64,000 bases of DNA from Sclerodactyla briareus (GCA_026419785.1 JAODTK010005588.1:206145-270144); one strand, 5' to 3'; positions 37,776-50,309 are shown, numbered from the stretch's first letter. The notes: generated from the letters alone by a model not told the origin. Made by a program: numbers and translations.

Positions 37776-39754
37776 CTTAACAGACTGTACTATAGTAACA
37801 TCTTGACCGTACGGGAGTGGACTCGTTTGTAGTTGTTTTTAGTTGCGGTATGTCGGGTTTTCGTTCTGGAACATCGAATTTTATTTCATTCCGTCAATGC
37901 GAGGGATCCTTTTGGTCTGGCAAACCCGAAAACGCTAGACCTTAGGCGAAAAATACCCTAATCAGAAAGCTCCTGCGGAGTGTGAAGAGGCTTCGTATTT
38001 TGATTTTCTTACCAGTAGCTGTATATACGAACTTACAAAGGCTGAAAACACGGAGCTTCGATTTTTTTGCTGAACCACAATGTGCCAGTCTGAGGCGCTC
38101 ACCGACACGGTAAGGAGATAGACAGAACACTCAATGGATTTCACGTTCTCATCGAACACCTAAATTGACCCAACAGCGTAGTCTGAAAAGAGTGTCCCAC
38201 GTTGCATACTCTTATTCAGTTGGTTGATATGTATGATTGGTATTCCTATCCTAAAACTTTGTGTGTAGCAAATGAAAGTAAACCCTCCGAGATCAATCCA
38301 GATCATGCACGATGCAGAAAGCTCCATCTGAAAAATATGGTGAATGCTTCCAGTTGTGTAGCCGGTGGTCACGGAATGATTCACTGGCTGCTACACTTGT
38401 GTGGACATCACCACTGAACAAGTACTAAACGATACGTAGCCATGGAGACGTTCACTTTTCTGGACGACATACCTACCATCCTGTATCACTAGCGTTCAGT
38501 ATCACAGAGAACCATCGCTATTTAGCTCAGGTCGAGTCGGCCTTAGACGCACTTATCTAGCGGCATATTCCAATGTCGGGATCTTACGGAGCGCGGTTAA
38601 ACAGTGTTCCAGAGTGACCTTTTGAAATGTCAACCTGAACATAAACACTCTCCAGTTTCACGTTATGTTTAATCCCACAATTTCGACACGGCATGATAAC
38701 ATTGTTTCATGAATCATTTAGGTAGTCCACATATCATTCTTGGCAATGTTCATATAGTAGTAAGCCGCTATATGTGCTCAGTTGATGAAACCGAACTACG
38801 GGTTTGTCCCGAAACAATCTTCTTGGTTTATGAAAGTAATAGTAATGCACGCCTTGTATGTAATACATGTGTCGCACGGCACACGGCAACACATGCATAA
38901 TTATGCACTGACGTTCAACAGTAATTAGTTGCAATTAGTTGCAATTAGTCGCTTTCTCTTCGTGAATAATGCCATGCAGAAGGGAATAAATAAATCATCC
39001 CCGCCTTCCCGGCAGATGTGAGGAGAAATTTCAACATTGTTTAGCTGACTCATGGGTTACTGTCAACTGCAAACATTTTGCTATCACTTGAGCCAAACTT
39101 CGTTCAAAACTTTCCGTAAACCCTGCCGATTGCAATGAAATGTATATGGTTAAAGTTTAGTTCGCGTCTACATAAATGTGGGCTAGACGGGGACATTAAC
39201 AGGCACATGAAGGTTTTGGAGCAAACGATAGTATGTGAGTGGCTGCCTCCCTGACAGTCTCAACAAACAAAATCCAAGCAACATTCAGTCTTACCGTGTG
39301 CAAACTAGTCAGAGAAACCGTTGCACTCAGTATCTTCAAAACTAATACATACAACAATAATATATTAGGTATATTTCCTGCTCATTGTATCTCGTACACA
39401 AATAATGTGTTATTGTTTTTTGTGTTGTTTTTTCGCCGTTGTTTCGTTTTTTAATGGAAGCTCTCTCAATTCTCAATAAATCGTTGTCAATTTCGCCAAT
39501 AAATCTATTCTCTAATGAATCGTCTCCAATACACTCCCAACTAGGACAATCGTATGGCTTTCCTGTACTATGTTTAGCTGGAAAGTTCAATGAGACCGTG
39601 TTTATTTAGGGGATATATCTCAGTTGTGGTACTTATTTTCTACTTTAAACAGTCGAGACTTCGGCTCAATGACATACGAGGCGAAAAAACAAAAATGTTG
39701 TTTATCTCTATTCTGAAACCCCAAATTGAAGAAATAGAATATTTCTTTCGTAAG
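37776..39754. other. Intergenic stretch, no gene seen
   Basis: Open frames up to 82 codons without recognisable motifs. A three-unit repeat of AGTTGCAATT lies at 38921-38950. Confidence 0.5.
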
Positions 39755-40880
39755 CTGTTACATGTATTCCTGACCCAAATAATAGATTTCAGCACCCTGC
39801 GGACAACACTAGTAAAACTCACTGCATGTAGTTACAAGGAATAGACCGGTTGCCTTTGGAGAACATTTTGCTCTCCTCCAATCATCCGAAACAACACCTT
39901 CCTGCGAGGTTTAATTGAAAATATTAGCTATGGAACAGACAACTGTTCGGCAAACAAAAGATTTCGATTAGAGGGGGTGAACTCCTCCGATCAGGAGCAT
40001 TGACACTTTTTAGTTTCTGCAGTTTCTCCTTCATCAGACAAGGCGAGCACACTATATACCAATACCATCATGAAGCACACCAACCACGAGGTTGCTGGAA
40101 TTATCCAAGTTCTCCTGGGTGAATACCGACGGAAAATACTTATTGAGAAAGCTCCCGGCCGTCGGCTTAATGATACGAATGAGGAACTAATAATGGACCA
40201 ATGATATCCTGACTTTCGGCTTCCCCTAACATAAGAGCAAAAACGCACGAGGATTATTCTTTAGTAGACGCAATCTGCCTCTCGAAAACGAGCTTAGCAC
40301 CAAAAAACTGATGTTGGTCTAGCTTTTGCTGAACTTTGAACTGATCTAACTTTGACAAGGAATCAGTAGAAAAACGATGTGTCGCCAAATAGGTCTCTTA
40401 CGTTTAATGATCAGGGAAACCTCCCTTTTCATCCAACAAGTGCTTCTGTTCTCAGTGCCACGCATTTTCCAAGGAACGTAAACTTGAGCATTCCAACAAT
40501 TTAAGTTAGTCTACAATACTCGGGAACCCCAAAATGCCATCCAAATCGGCCCTCGAGAAACAAAGAACGAGTTCGACGCACTGTGGAATATTGGCAGAAC
40601 AAGACACATCAAAATCTATAATATTGTGATCACTGCACCAAGCTCACTTAGACTCTCTACATTATCCACGGAACCTGGATCACTACTGAGAACTAAATCT
40701 AAAATAGTATGCTTTCTGGCTCCACGCGGCACTCGGAGCGGAACAAAAAAGCAAAACGGTGTATCCGTAGATACTGACTCCTCACTTTATACACTAGTGG
40801 TGGGAAGGCTAATAAGGTGACTGCCAAATTCCAGCACTCCACTACCTAGATAAACTGTGACTTCCTGTGCTCTAAGGAAG
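39755..40880 (-). pseudogene. CR1-like LINE (family A), endonuclease end to start of polymerase, decayed
   Basis: Read on the minus strand from 40730 down: ILDLVLSSDPGSVDNVESL (about 40700-40645), LCFSRADLDGILGF (about 40565-40525), a connecting region with FERQIAS (about 40285-40265), PDRRSSPPLIEIF (about 39995-39960, equivalent to the PDGIHP motif of the 14.6-kb copy) and TSVVRRVLKSIIWV (about 39812-39770). The DNA around 39796-39930 aligns well with 14388-14530 of the first family A copy, and 40500-40720 aligns in inverted sense with 35040-35200 of the second. The piece stops before the catalytic motifs. Multiple frameshifts; non-functional. Confidence 0.87.
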
Positions 40881-41139
40881 CCCACCGTGTTTACCTCAGC
40901 CCTATGCCCATTAACCATATAGGTAAATAGTGGATAACGAAGACCATTATGATTTCCTTATCCCAGTTCTCCACTTGCGAGTTAATCGTGTAAATGAATA
41001 TCTGACATTGTGGACACTCATAGTTATAGTTGGACCAATCCAGAGGCAATATGCAAGACAACAAGTTACCATTGAACAGCATTTAGGTGAGGGAAGGGAT
41101 GGCCCCGATCCACCTTGGCTAATGAAAGCTAACTGTGCC

Positions 41140-41685
41140 CCAATGCCCAATTTCATTGCAACAGAATCTATAGCGTGATGTGTTGACAGACAAATCACCT
41201 TCATTCTGGAATAAACCCACTATTAGACACAACATTTCTAGGTCACCAATGTCTTAGAAACTGGGCCGAGATGTGTTGACAGATGAACGACTTCTGTAAT
41301 GGTCTAGTCTGTTGTTGTGCTACGCCGAGATAAGAGAGTTAGTAATGTAAACAAACCCCGGCAGAGGAAGGGTATAATGAAACAAAACCTCCTCTCACAG
41401 AGCTCAATCGAACTCAAAGGGCGACTTATTGGGGTAATTAATTGGATTTAATCTGAATTATTCACACTATGCAGCCAAAAATGTACCTCAGCCTATCCAG
41501 TGGCATGTTTCATCCACCCACCAAGTTTCCACCTGATTGCATGTACGGTTCAGAGGTTAACGAATGAAACGTGAAGACAGAACGGACGAACGAACGAACT
41601 AACTAACGAACGAACGAACGAACGAACGGTCGGACGGAGAGACATGGTGACTTGTAGAGCTGCTTACTCGCAGCTAAAAATCTAG
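41140..41685 (-). repeat. Dispersed repeat family R, copy 4 (inverted)
   Basis: Minus-strand start at about 41685 (TTTTTAGCTGCGAGTAAGCAG then CTCTACAAGTCACCATGTC), then TTCG repeats (41582-41628 on the plus strand as CGAA units), the middle block with CAGGTGGAAACTTGGTGGGT, and a 3' part (GGTGACCTAGAAATGT, TCTGTCAACACATCACGC) shared with copy 1. The end near 41140 is set by where similarity to copy 1 fades. Confidence 0.78.
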
Positions 41686-42561
41686 AGATACACTTACGAT
41701 AGTACGATCAATGTCCATATACCCATTCGGATATATTCAGCGTATATAGCGGGGTCGGTTTCTTGCGTGAGAGTTCCGAACAGGGGCCATGAAGAGCCTC
41801 AGCCACGGATAATTCATTACCTGCCGGGTGCAAACACTGTCTGAATCCACATACGTCTGGTAAGTTCGCCCTTTTTCACTACCCATTTGAAAAGAGAAAT
41901 CGTATTAGTTATTATGGCTAAGATATAGTAATTTGATGCAAGTTAGCATCCTTGAATTTGTAATACTCAGGAGACGCCACTGGCCTGGCAAGAGAGAATA
42001 TCTACCGAACATTACAATTTTTAAGGAAATTATTCCTTCCGTATCTTTTCATACTTCCCAGAGACTTGCTTCTCCTGGAAAATTCATGTTCCAGAAAACC
42101 ACCGTTACAGCTTAAATTTTCACAGTTACATGATGTCGTCATCGTCAGTCTTAAATCACATTTAGACCGCGTACCCTCGTGATTATCCCTAAACAACATA
42201 CTATATCAGGTAGTTTCCCGCTATAATTTTGAGGTATATTGTTCATATATTTTCTGTTGTTGTTCGCTGATTGTGTTCTATAGGTAGACTCAGAAAATGA
42301 GAGTCCATATTTGGTTCATCCCTGAAGATTCCCACCTTTAGTTTAGTGAATTTAGAGTATTCTGTTGTAGCTCTAATCTGTAGGCAATTCAATCCATCAA
42401 AACTTTTCACAATCAATAGCGGTGCCAGTTCTAATCAATTGTACCCTGCATCAAAGCACGGGCTAGTGTAAAATGATATTCTGTTAAGATATTCCGCTAA
42501 AAACGTGAAGCTATAAACCTGAGGATGGGTTAAAATTACAGGAGAAAACGACACGAATAGT
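41686..42561. other. Intergenic stretch, no gene seen
   Basis: Open frames up to 65 codons, none recognised, no repeat boundaries. Confidence 0.55.
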
Positions 42562-42765
42562 CAGAGGTGGCGACTCGAGTCAAGTGACTTGGAATGAGTC
42601 CGACTCGAGTCCCGACTTTCGTAACTTGCGACTTGACTTGCGATTAACGTAATTGACTTGTGACTTGACTTGGACTTGCAATCGTTTGACTTGTGACTTG
42701 ACTTGGACTTGCATAACTGACTTGTCGCCATCGCAAGTCAACAGCCAAAAATGTAACGATTTTTC
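42562..42765. repeat. GACTTG-repeat block with hAT-like end CAGAGGTGGCGAC
   Basis: Starts CAGAGGTGGCGACTCGAGTC and continues for about 200 bp as irregular repeats of GACTTG, GACTTGTGACTT and GGACTTGCA. The block at 45235-45380 is its mirror image, ending GTCACCACCTCTG. CAGAGGTGG is a common hAT-type terminus. The 8-mers outside the two ends (CGAATAGT and CAAATGTA) match at only 4 of 8 positions, so a single 2.8-kb element is not proved. Confidence 0.6.
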
Positions 42766-43489
42766 ACCGTGACAGAAATCACAGAATTTGCAAAACCGTC
42801 GGCAAGAGCGACACGGCCGACACCATTTTGAATATACCGTGGATAGTACGTCGTCCCCGGACAGCGCAGGGCGCGCGTAATCGTACAACACTATAAGGCC
42901 TTGACCAATGCATGCCCCGCACGTTACTTATGTGGCATGAGAAAAGTCGGCGTACTGCAGTATAGCTCCAGTCGTCATGTATCGGATACAGGTACACATG
43001 TAGCGAAATCGAACAGCTACAGCGGGGTTGCCCCAAATTGTCTAGTATTGTTATGTCACAAAATATTCAAAATGTCCAAAAGGCACTTTTTAACAGTTGG
43101 CGGCAATGACATCTTGGCAGCATTAATATAGTTTCAAACAATGCATTTGTCATCTTATAATTATAAGACGCACCTTACCTGCGGCAAGTTAATTGGCTTG
43201 TCTTTGAGTAGATGGTTGTACAAGCTTGACACCCTAATAAACCCAAGTTGGCAACCAAGCTGTCACCAGTGGGTGGAGCATCGAAGCCTTTCCGCCAGAA
43301 GGCCCATGTCGATACTTAGTGATGATAAATGATAAAAAACTAAACATATGCCGGCGGGTAAACCGACAACGTGTATATCCCACCTAGCGATCAGTGGGGG
43401 AAGATGGTTATATAGTTTGCCATGTGGATTGTGGAGGAATCGAACCAACCGTTCGAAAAGTGCGCAAAAGTGGGCAAATTGGATGACTT

Positions 43490-43935
43490 TGACTATGATG
43501 ACCCCGAAATGCTCCACTTTTTTCGGAGACTAAACATCGTCCCACACCTCCAAGTTTCGTTGAATCGACAAACTTTCAATATTAGGGAGAATTTGACAAA
43601 CCTCTAGTGACCTTGAAATGACATTCACCTTCTTTTAGGACCAAATTTATAGTCCACACTACTCAGTTTCATGGAAATCAAACCAACTTTCGAAAACATG
43701 CAAATTGCAAATAGCCGTGACTTTGACCTTGCTGACCCTGAAAGTTCTCCCCTTTTTCGGGACCAGCATCGTCCACACGTTAATTTGCATCGAAATCCGA
43801 CAACTATCGTAACTACCTCAATTTTGACCTCTGGTGACCTTGCAATGGCCTTCACTTTTTCGGACCAAACATAGTCCACGTACAAGTTTCGTGGAAATCG
43901 ACAACTTTGACTGGAAATTGCGCAAAGATGCAAAT
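43490..43935 (+). repeat. Tandem array, ~103-118 bp unit
   Basis: Four imperfect units, each with a conserved core of the type CGGACCAAACATAGTCCACA followed by CAAGTTTCGTGGAAATCGAC and later GACCTTG. The cores lie near 43539, 43653, 43771 and 43874, spacings of 114, 118 and 103 bp. It lies between the two GACTTG blocks. Short frames inside it (up to 102 codons) reflect the repeat, not a gene. Confidence 0.8.
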
Positions 43936-43937
43936 TA

Positions 43938-44225
43938 GTGGACCCTGAGGTGTGGCGACATCACTCATCCGAGATTTCACTATGGCAGGACATCTGTGTG
44001 CAATTTCGGCTTTCTCAAACGGACATGTGTTGGAGAGGTTATTGAGCTAACGGGGGAATCTTCCAATCGTGAAAAATTATGCAAATATTAGCGGACCCCG
44101 TTCAGGTGGCGACGCCACTTTTGTAAAAACTCATCCGAGATTTCACTCAGGCGGACTGTGTGCCAAGTTTCGGCTCAAAAGTACGATAGTGTGGATAGTT
44201 ATTGCGCTAACAAGAAAACGCGGCG
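43938..44225 (+). repeat. Two-unit direct repeat, ~155 bp
   Basis: GTGGACCCTGAGGTGTGGCG and then ACTCATCCGAGATTTCACT at 43938-43982 recur as GCGGACCCCGTTCAGGTGGCG and ACTCATCCGAGATTTCACT at 44092-44148. Both are followed by a GTGTGCNA(A/G)TTTCGGCT segment and a TTATTG(A/C)GCTAAC segment. A GC-rich block of CGG triplets follows (44218-44262), encoding only an Arg-rich spurious frame. Confidence 0.75.
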
Positions 44226-45234
44226 CGGCGACGCGGCGGCGGCGGCGGAGACGGCGAGCCCCAAAAAACCTAATCCCCGAAGTGGGGGGATATAGGTTTT
44301 CTGAGGCAGAGGTCATGGTCAAATAATTAGGTGCCCCACAAATGTGAGTGCTGCTAGTTGAACTGAAAGGCCTAAAACGGTATCTAAATGCGACATGCAA
44401 GCTTCTCATAATACAGGAAGAGTGCAGACGCGGGTCTTGCTGTGAAAGACCGTGCCCCGGTACGGTATAGGAGTGAAAAACTGAAATAGTATTGGTGAGT
44501 TATATAATGTATGTACTATGTAAGGGTTTCAAATTAGGAAAACACCAGGATTCATTCAACAAGATGTTTGCTTTGCGTAACTTGACGAATTGCCCTGCAT
44601 TTTAGGAGTCGTATTCAAGCTCAAGTTTTCTAGTTCTTCAACTTGAATGTCGTTAAAGAAACAGTGTTATTATTCACGAAATCACTTGTAGTAATAATTG
44701 TTTTTCAGGTTTCAGAACCTTAGAGTGCAACCATTACCATAGAGATCGCTCATAACTCTGGCACTGCTTCATTGATAGGGGGTTTCAATTGAGTGCAAAC
44801 AGGTGGACACTGGGGGGGGGGGGCAACCAATAAGCAAAGTACAGCATAGATGGGCGATTTAAGACACAATCCTTCTCAAAGTGAAACATTTTGATCTTTC
44901 AATGGAGCGGCCAGTAACAAAAACATATCCATAAAAGAAAAAAAATATCAATCTTAGTTTTACGCTCAATTTGGAGACGTTAATTATGAGAACAATATTT
45001 TTTAACAGCTTATGGGTTCAAGACATCGTTGGTATAATAACAATCATGACTCGTTTTCCTATCTAGCACATTCTGCTCTGATACGCAACACTCACAGCGC
45101 TTGAGTTATTATATTAATCTAGCATGCAAATTGCAATCCACACAGTTGTGCACGTCTGATCTTCATCGTCACACCATATCGTAGATGTTGTACAGTGGAC
45201 GCTATACAATTGCCCCTCCGAGGACTGCACTGCT

Positions 45235-45380
45235 TGTGACTTAGACTGGACTTGCATCAGGACTTGCGAATTGACTTGGACTTGCATTTTTCCCAATTTG
45301 GACTTGTGACTTGCTTGACTTGCACAAGCTGACTTGCGACTTGACTTGGACTTGAAGAAAGAGACTTGTCACCACCTCTG
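45235..45380. repeat. GACTTG-repeat block with end GTCACCACCTCTG
   Basis: Irregular GACTTG and GGACTTGCA repeats ending in GACTTGTCACCACCTCTG at 45380; the inverted counterpart of the block at 42562. Confidence 0.6.
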
Positions 45381-45683
45381 CAAATGTAGGGTGAACTGAA
45401 ATCTGTGGGACGGAACTATTCATTTTCTCTTCAACACGAGGACAGTAACGCTTATATGTCCTAATCAAAAGAAATCGTTACTACATACATATTTCTTATT
45501 TCCACGTAGCCTTCGATGATATTTTGTGCAGTGAAAGAACTCGAGTTCATGACCTTAAGGGATTATGTGAGATGTCAGAGGGCCGGCAATGATCTGTTGT
45601 ATATAGCACACCTTACATCCACCCCGTTCTAGACAGAAACATATCATTTTCATCTGAGCCTTAGTAGACAGATCTAATGTATC

Positions 45684-46650
45684 TTATTTCGTGCCTCGGG
45701 GACACCTATTATAAAACACCATACCGTTCCGGAAACAATGTTGTATTACCACCTGGTCCAACCTGCCTGATGAGTTAACAATAACAGGAGGTGGCAGTGA
45801 TGAATCTGATGCAAATAATAGCACCTCTATGTCCACCCCTTTTAGCAGGTTATACATGCTTTTACGCCTGGTCCTGTAGACGGGGTCGAAAATGAAAAAA
45901 ATCCCCATGTTTCCCTTCAGTAGGATTTGGTGCAATATCAGAATAGAAGCACACTGCACCTCAAGCAGAATCCGCGTGTTCTCCTTGTCTAAGGAATTGT
46001 GTCGGTTCTACATAGACTCGTGGATTCACCCTCCCCTTTGATTTGAGCCCCTCGAAATGAAATAAGGCCAAAGTGTGACGCTTGCCAAACGTTAAGTTCC
46101 TCATGAGCCCCATGCAACTTGGAATTGCAAATAATCAGTTTATTTAAGACCTGATTCTGCTTTTGGCGTTTCCTGGTGCGACCTGTGGATGCTATAGATG
46201 CCAATTATAGCATCATCAAACACCCCACTTAATTTCCTCCGTTTTGTGCATTTCCACAATTTTGAGATCGGGGCCTATTTGGCCCAGGTTTATTGACCAC
46301 CTTCCCAAAGATACCCCCCCCCCCCCCCAACAAATGATGAATTGCTGGGAAACGTTTGACAGATGGCATATTGAGATCACAGGGATACCAATGCTGATTA
46401 GCCCTTTTTGAAAATGCTCTACTAATTTACTATCTTTCGGTGGTGCCTTGAATATAGTGCTGTTTAAGGCTCCTTTTAGGAGCCAAACACCAGGATATAG
46501 GTTGAACAGACGAACGAAACCCGTTAGAACCGTCTTGAAGTGGTACTCCAGGTGGTTACTACTGCAGTCCGGAAACTCAATATTCGGGAATAGATAATCG
46601 CAAACGTTTTGTGGAGGGGCGTATGCCATTCCCGGATGTCCTAAGGACAA
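45684..46650 (-). other. Run of adjacent minus-strand open frames, identity unknown
   Basis: Three nearly contiguous open frames lie on the minus strand: 144 codons (46650-46216), 71 codons (46204-45989) and 91 codons (45959-45684). Together they leave only short gaps over about 970 bp, more than expected by chance at this base composition, and so may be one decayed coding region. I recognise no domain. The first contains a run of Gly codons from the C15 tract at 46314-46328. It lies directly 3' of the family B LINE on the same strand, so it could also belong to that element. Confidence 0.35.
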
Positions 46651-46689
46651 ACGTGTTCATAGGACAATCCTTTTTTCAGGAACAGTATA

Positions 46690-47850
46690 TACAAGTCTGG
46701 GTATTTGTTGCCGTGGGGATTGCCCGAAATCGGCTGTAGAGATCCATGACTAGCATGCCCGACAAGTAACCATTATTTGCCTGCTTAGATACCCATAAGC
46801 GCCTGTACCTCCGTCTGATGTCCAGAGGATCAAGGCTAGATTCTGACCATCTGCGTTAGCGTCAGCCGGCGTTCCATGATGATATTCGTTCGGATTAAAC
46901 GTGCTGCTGTTTTTTTTCTTAACTGGTCAGCAATTCCACACAGAGTGATTCCAAGTGTACTAGGAGAATAGTGTGAGAGAACGGAGCAATGTGACCTTCT
47001 CATAAGGAAAACTTGTCGTATTGAATCTCATCTGCCACTTAGCCCCAGTCATCGTGAAGCAATAAACTCGCTCGGGAGTAGGACGGAGTCACCTCCACTT
47101 CTCACCTCCCAGTAGTACATGCATCATCAACAAACCACGGACACCTCGAACTAACTTCTGTTGGGAATATCATTTATATACAGTAGGAAAACTTGGCCAC
47201 CAGACTGTACCTTTAGTGACACATGAGCTGACCTCTTATCATTCTGATTTCTTTCTCACCACTTACCACAACCCTTTGTAGGCGTGATTTTAAAATGTTG
47301 AATCCAGATCAAAGTAGTCAATTCCTGAATCAATAACCCTCGACTTTTGGGATTTCCCTATTGTGGGGGACACATCAAATGCCTTTGAAAAATCCATCAT
47401 GGCGATATCATTCGAGTTTTCTTATCAAGGCATTTGGCCATGTCTGTTTCATGAGTAATAAGCTGTGACGGCACAGGAGTGTCCTTTTGAAAACAATGTT
47501 GTTTGTCGGTAAGCATCCTTTGATTTTCTCGATGATCCATGAATCTGGGAATGGGGGGGGGGGGACATATATGTTATAGTATACTGCTACAGATAACAGT
47601 GAGTGAGACCGGGCGATATTGAAGCAACGTTCTGTAACCTTCCTAAAAATAGGGGTGATAGTTTCCGGAACCAAGAAACAGAACCTCCATGGTGAATAAG
47701 GATATTTGAAGATGAGGTGAGAGCGGGAGTGATATCCTCAGCAGCCCATCCTAAGTATGCATACGGCTTCACTCGGATTAATGTGTCAGTAATTTAAAGT
47801 ACCTTCGGCACCAACAGTAGGATCCATAGGGGGTCAGGAGCATTACCAAC
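46690..47850 (-). pseudogene. Jockey/CR1-superfamily LINE reverse transcriptase (family B), decayed
   Basis: On the minus strand, in shifting frames: GNAPDP near 47845-47830 (PDG motif region), ETITPIFRKV (47665-47635), YRPVSLT (about 47615-47595), SQIMDH, a FRKGHSC-like segment (about 47480), then MMDFSKAFDV (about 47405-47375, catalytic Asp), RLQRVVVSGEK (about 47290-47255), a VSSCVTKGTV segment equivalent to the PQG motif (about 47230-47205), a YINDIP-like segment (47180-47160) and a damaged FVDDAC motif (about 47130), where the ADD catalytic pair should be. WQMRFNT (about 47040-47020) follows, as in the thumb region. The order of motifs is that of a LINE polymerase, but the family differs from A and C. 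About ten frameshifts or stops. Confidence 0.88.
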
Positions 47851-50309
47851 AGGGAGACTACTGGATGTGCTCAGTGACCAGAAAGCCAAAAGGCTTAGTG
47901 TTCCTTGAGCTCTTCTGAACAATACCGATACACATGGCAAACGGGAGATGGCACCAGCTCATTATGGGCAACATAACAACTGACAATTCCCGTTATCCCA
48001 ACCAACCATCGGGGTTACTATACTGGACTTATCGTGTTCACAAGGTTTGTCAGACTTTGACCTCTTGGTGAACTCAGATGACCTCTGACGACCCCAAAAA
48101 CAATAGGCTTCATGTACTCATATGGGGAACACACATACCACGTATGAGCTCCATCCGTCCTGGTGGGGTCGAGTTTATCGTTTCTACAAGACAGCGTACA
48201 TAACACACACACACACACCACACACACACACGCACACACCACGTCCATGACAGCATAGATTCCCGCTCTGACTTCGTCAAGGAATCAAAAACCGAGGAGA
48301 ACTGTTCATAATCAGAAAATGTCCACTTTGATCTATTGTCAGACACCAGCTTCCGTTTTTTTGTTTGGCGATTCCAAACATATGTCTAATATTTTTTCTA
48401 CAGGTTCATTGGAAACTCTATGAGTCTCTTTCCCCTCATGGCACATAAACTCTCATAGTGTATGCAAGTTATGTAGCATAACAGGGGAGTGAACATTTCA
48501 TATCATCTTGCAACTGGTCCTCTTTTCTACTTCTTTTTAGATCACATAGCCTCAAAACCACCTGTTTCCATTTTTTTCCCGATGGGTACATAGCCCAAAA
48601 ATCCAAGATGGGCGGCGTTTTAGCAGGATAATCGCTTAAAAATCGCCAACTATTTTTGGACATTTGTAATGGATATAGTTGTCCAGGTCCAGTATGTCGT
48701 TTCATAGTTTTTTGGGTTACTGAGTTTTTGAAGTACTATCGAGAAAATAACTACAGTATGAAGTGAAAATCATCCAATATTAGGCATAATGACGCCAAAT
48801 GGCATGGCACACACCTTCCGTGTCGTTTTGGCTTCCCGCTGCTTTAGACAATCTGGTTTAAATGCCAGAATGCATTGGGACAGTTGCCAGAATACATGAG
48901 GTTTTTCATTGAAGTAACTATAATCGTCATCAGTAGCGTAATGCATAGATTTGTCATGGGAAGCGGGGTTAGTTAGGTCGGAACCCAAGGGAAGTGCGGC
49001 CTCATATAGCCTCAACCTTCCTATTGGACAAATAAGTACAATTCATGGGCCCCTGACACATATTTGGCTGTCTGCATATTTGCTAAATAAAAGCTGCACA
49101 ACTTCTACTGAACTTTGCAAAAACAAACACGTTTGTCTCGAATATTAATTGATCACTTGGGTCATGGGGGGAGGGGGAGGTGGGAGGAGGGAGGTTCTGT
49201 TGAGAACAGAGGTATTGTGTGTAAACGTTTTTTCGGGCTCATTCATTCGCACTTTTCAAGCTATGCTCAATCGTTTTTATGATACACTAGTTGCTTGATA
49301 ATAGTTTTTTTTGTGTTGGTCATCTCGTGTGCGCAATTTTGAGTGAAGTGTGCCATTTGTCTTATGTCGTGTTGTATTACTTAGTAGTCGATGAAGTCGC
49401 AGTGTTTATTTGGATTGTAGATCATTGTACTTGTTTCATCAAGCGACACGCCCCTGTCGACTGGTCATCGGGAGTAGGGGATTTCCTCATCGTCCTTTGA
49501 AGTACGGATACCTGTACTGCCATTCGATTTGTTCATCGATGTGCTTGATCATGAGTTTTATGCTGTTGTCTTTGTAGTGAGGGGTTTTGAACCCAAAGTT
49601 TGTGACATGTTTTCCACATCTTATGCCATATAGAGTTGTTTTCACCAATCCCTTTACAATGAGGATAACCACTAGTTGGTGCTTGCCTAGTACTAGACCA
49701 AACAAGAGTGGACGACCCTCACCCCAGCCCTTACTCACCTAATCTCAACAAACTGATTATCCGAGACATCTTGACACTGGGCTGATACTTGTGCGGCCTA
49801 GATATGGAATTGTATAAAATGGTTCGAAACTTAGCTTCCATGATCTACAGGTCCAAGCCCACATACTCCCAAGTCCCGTCCTTTCCATGTAGTTTCTTTG
49901 CTGCCCTACAAGTGTGCATGGATTGAAAGCCGGCCTGTACAGTAGCGTAAACTGTAGTGAGATACTGAATGGAAAGTACCCACAACCAGAAACCTTGGAG
50001 CTCCAAGATAACTCTGGAAGTATTTTTTATATTTGTGGGATCGAGGGTTCTGCAAGCAACATTCAGTGCTTCTCAACAACTGACGTCTGCAATAGAAGAT
50101 GTGGGAACAGCATTTCAAATGCCTGGATGTCGCTCAAGCGCATCGTGAACAGCTTACTTCCGATCTGAAGCTGGTCCAACACGCACTGCAACATATGAGA
50201 GAATTAATGGAGACATAACATGTGTGACAAAATGCCGAAACTCAATATACTGACTTTGGAATGGATGCGAAAAGTATCAGTTAAAAGGCATCTTCTCGAA
50301 TAAATTCAG
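47851..50309. other. Intergenic stretch with simple repeats, no gene seen
   Basis: A (CA)n repeat of about 37 bp at 48203-48239 and a purine-rich G-run stretch at 49166-49195 (GGGGGGAGGGGGAGGTGGGA type), which could form a G-quadruplex. Open frames up to 84 codons, including 49914-50168 on the plus strand, without recognisable motifs. Confidence 0.5.

Noticed and set aside
44143-44409. Arg-rich frame resembling a nucleic-acid binding peptide
   Set aside because: Produced by the CGG-triplet block at 44218-44262; not conserved in any frame around it.
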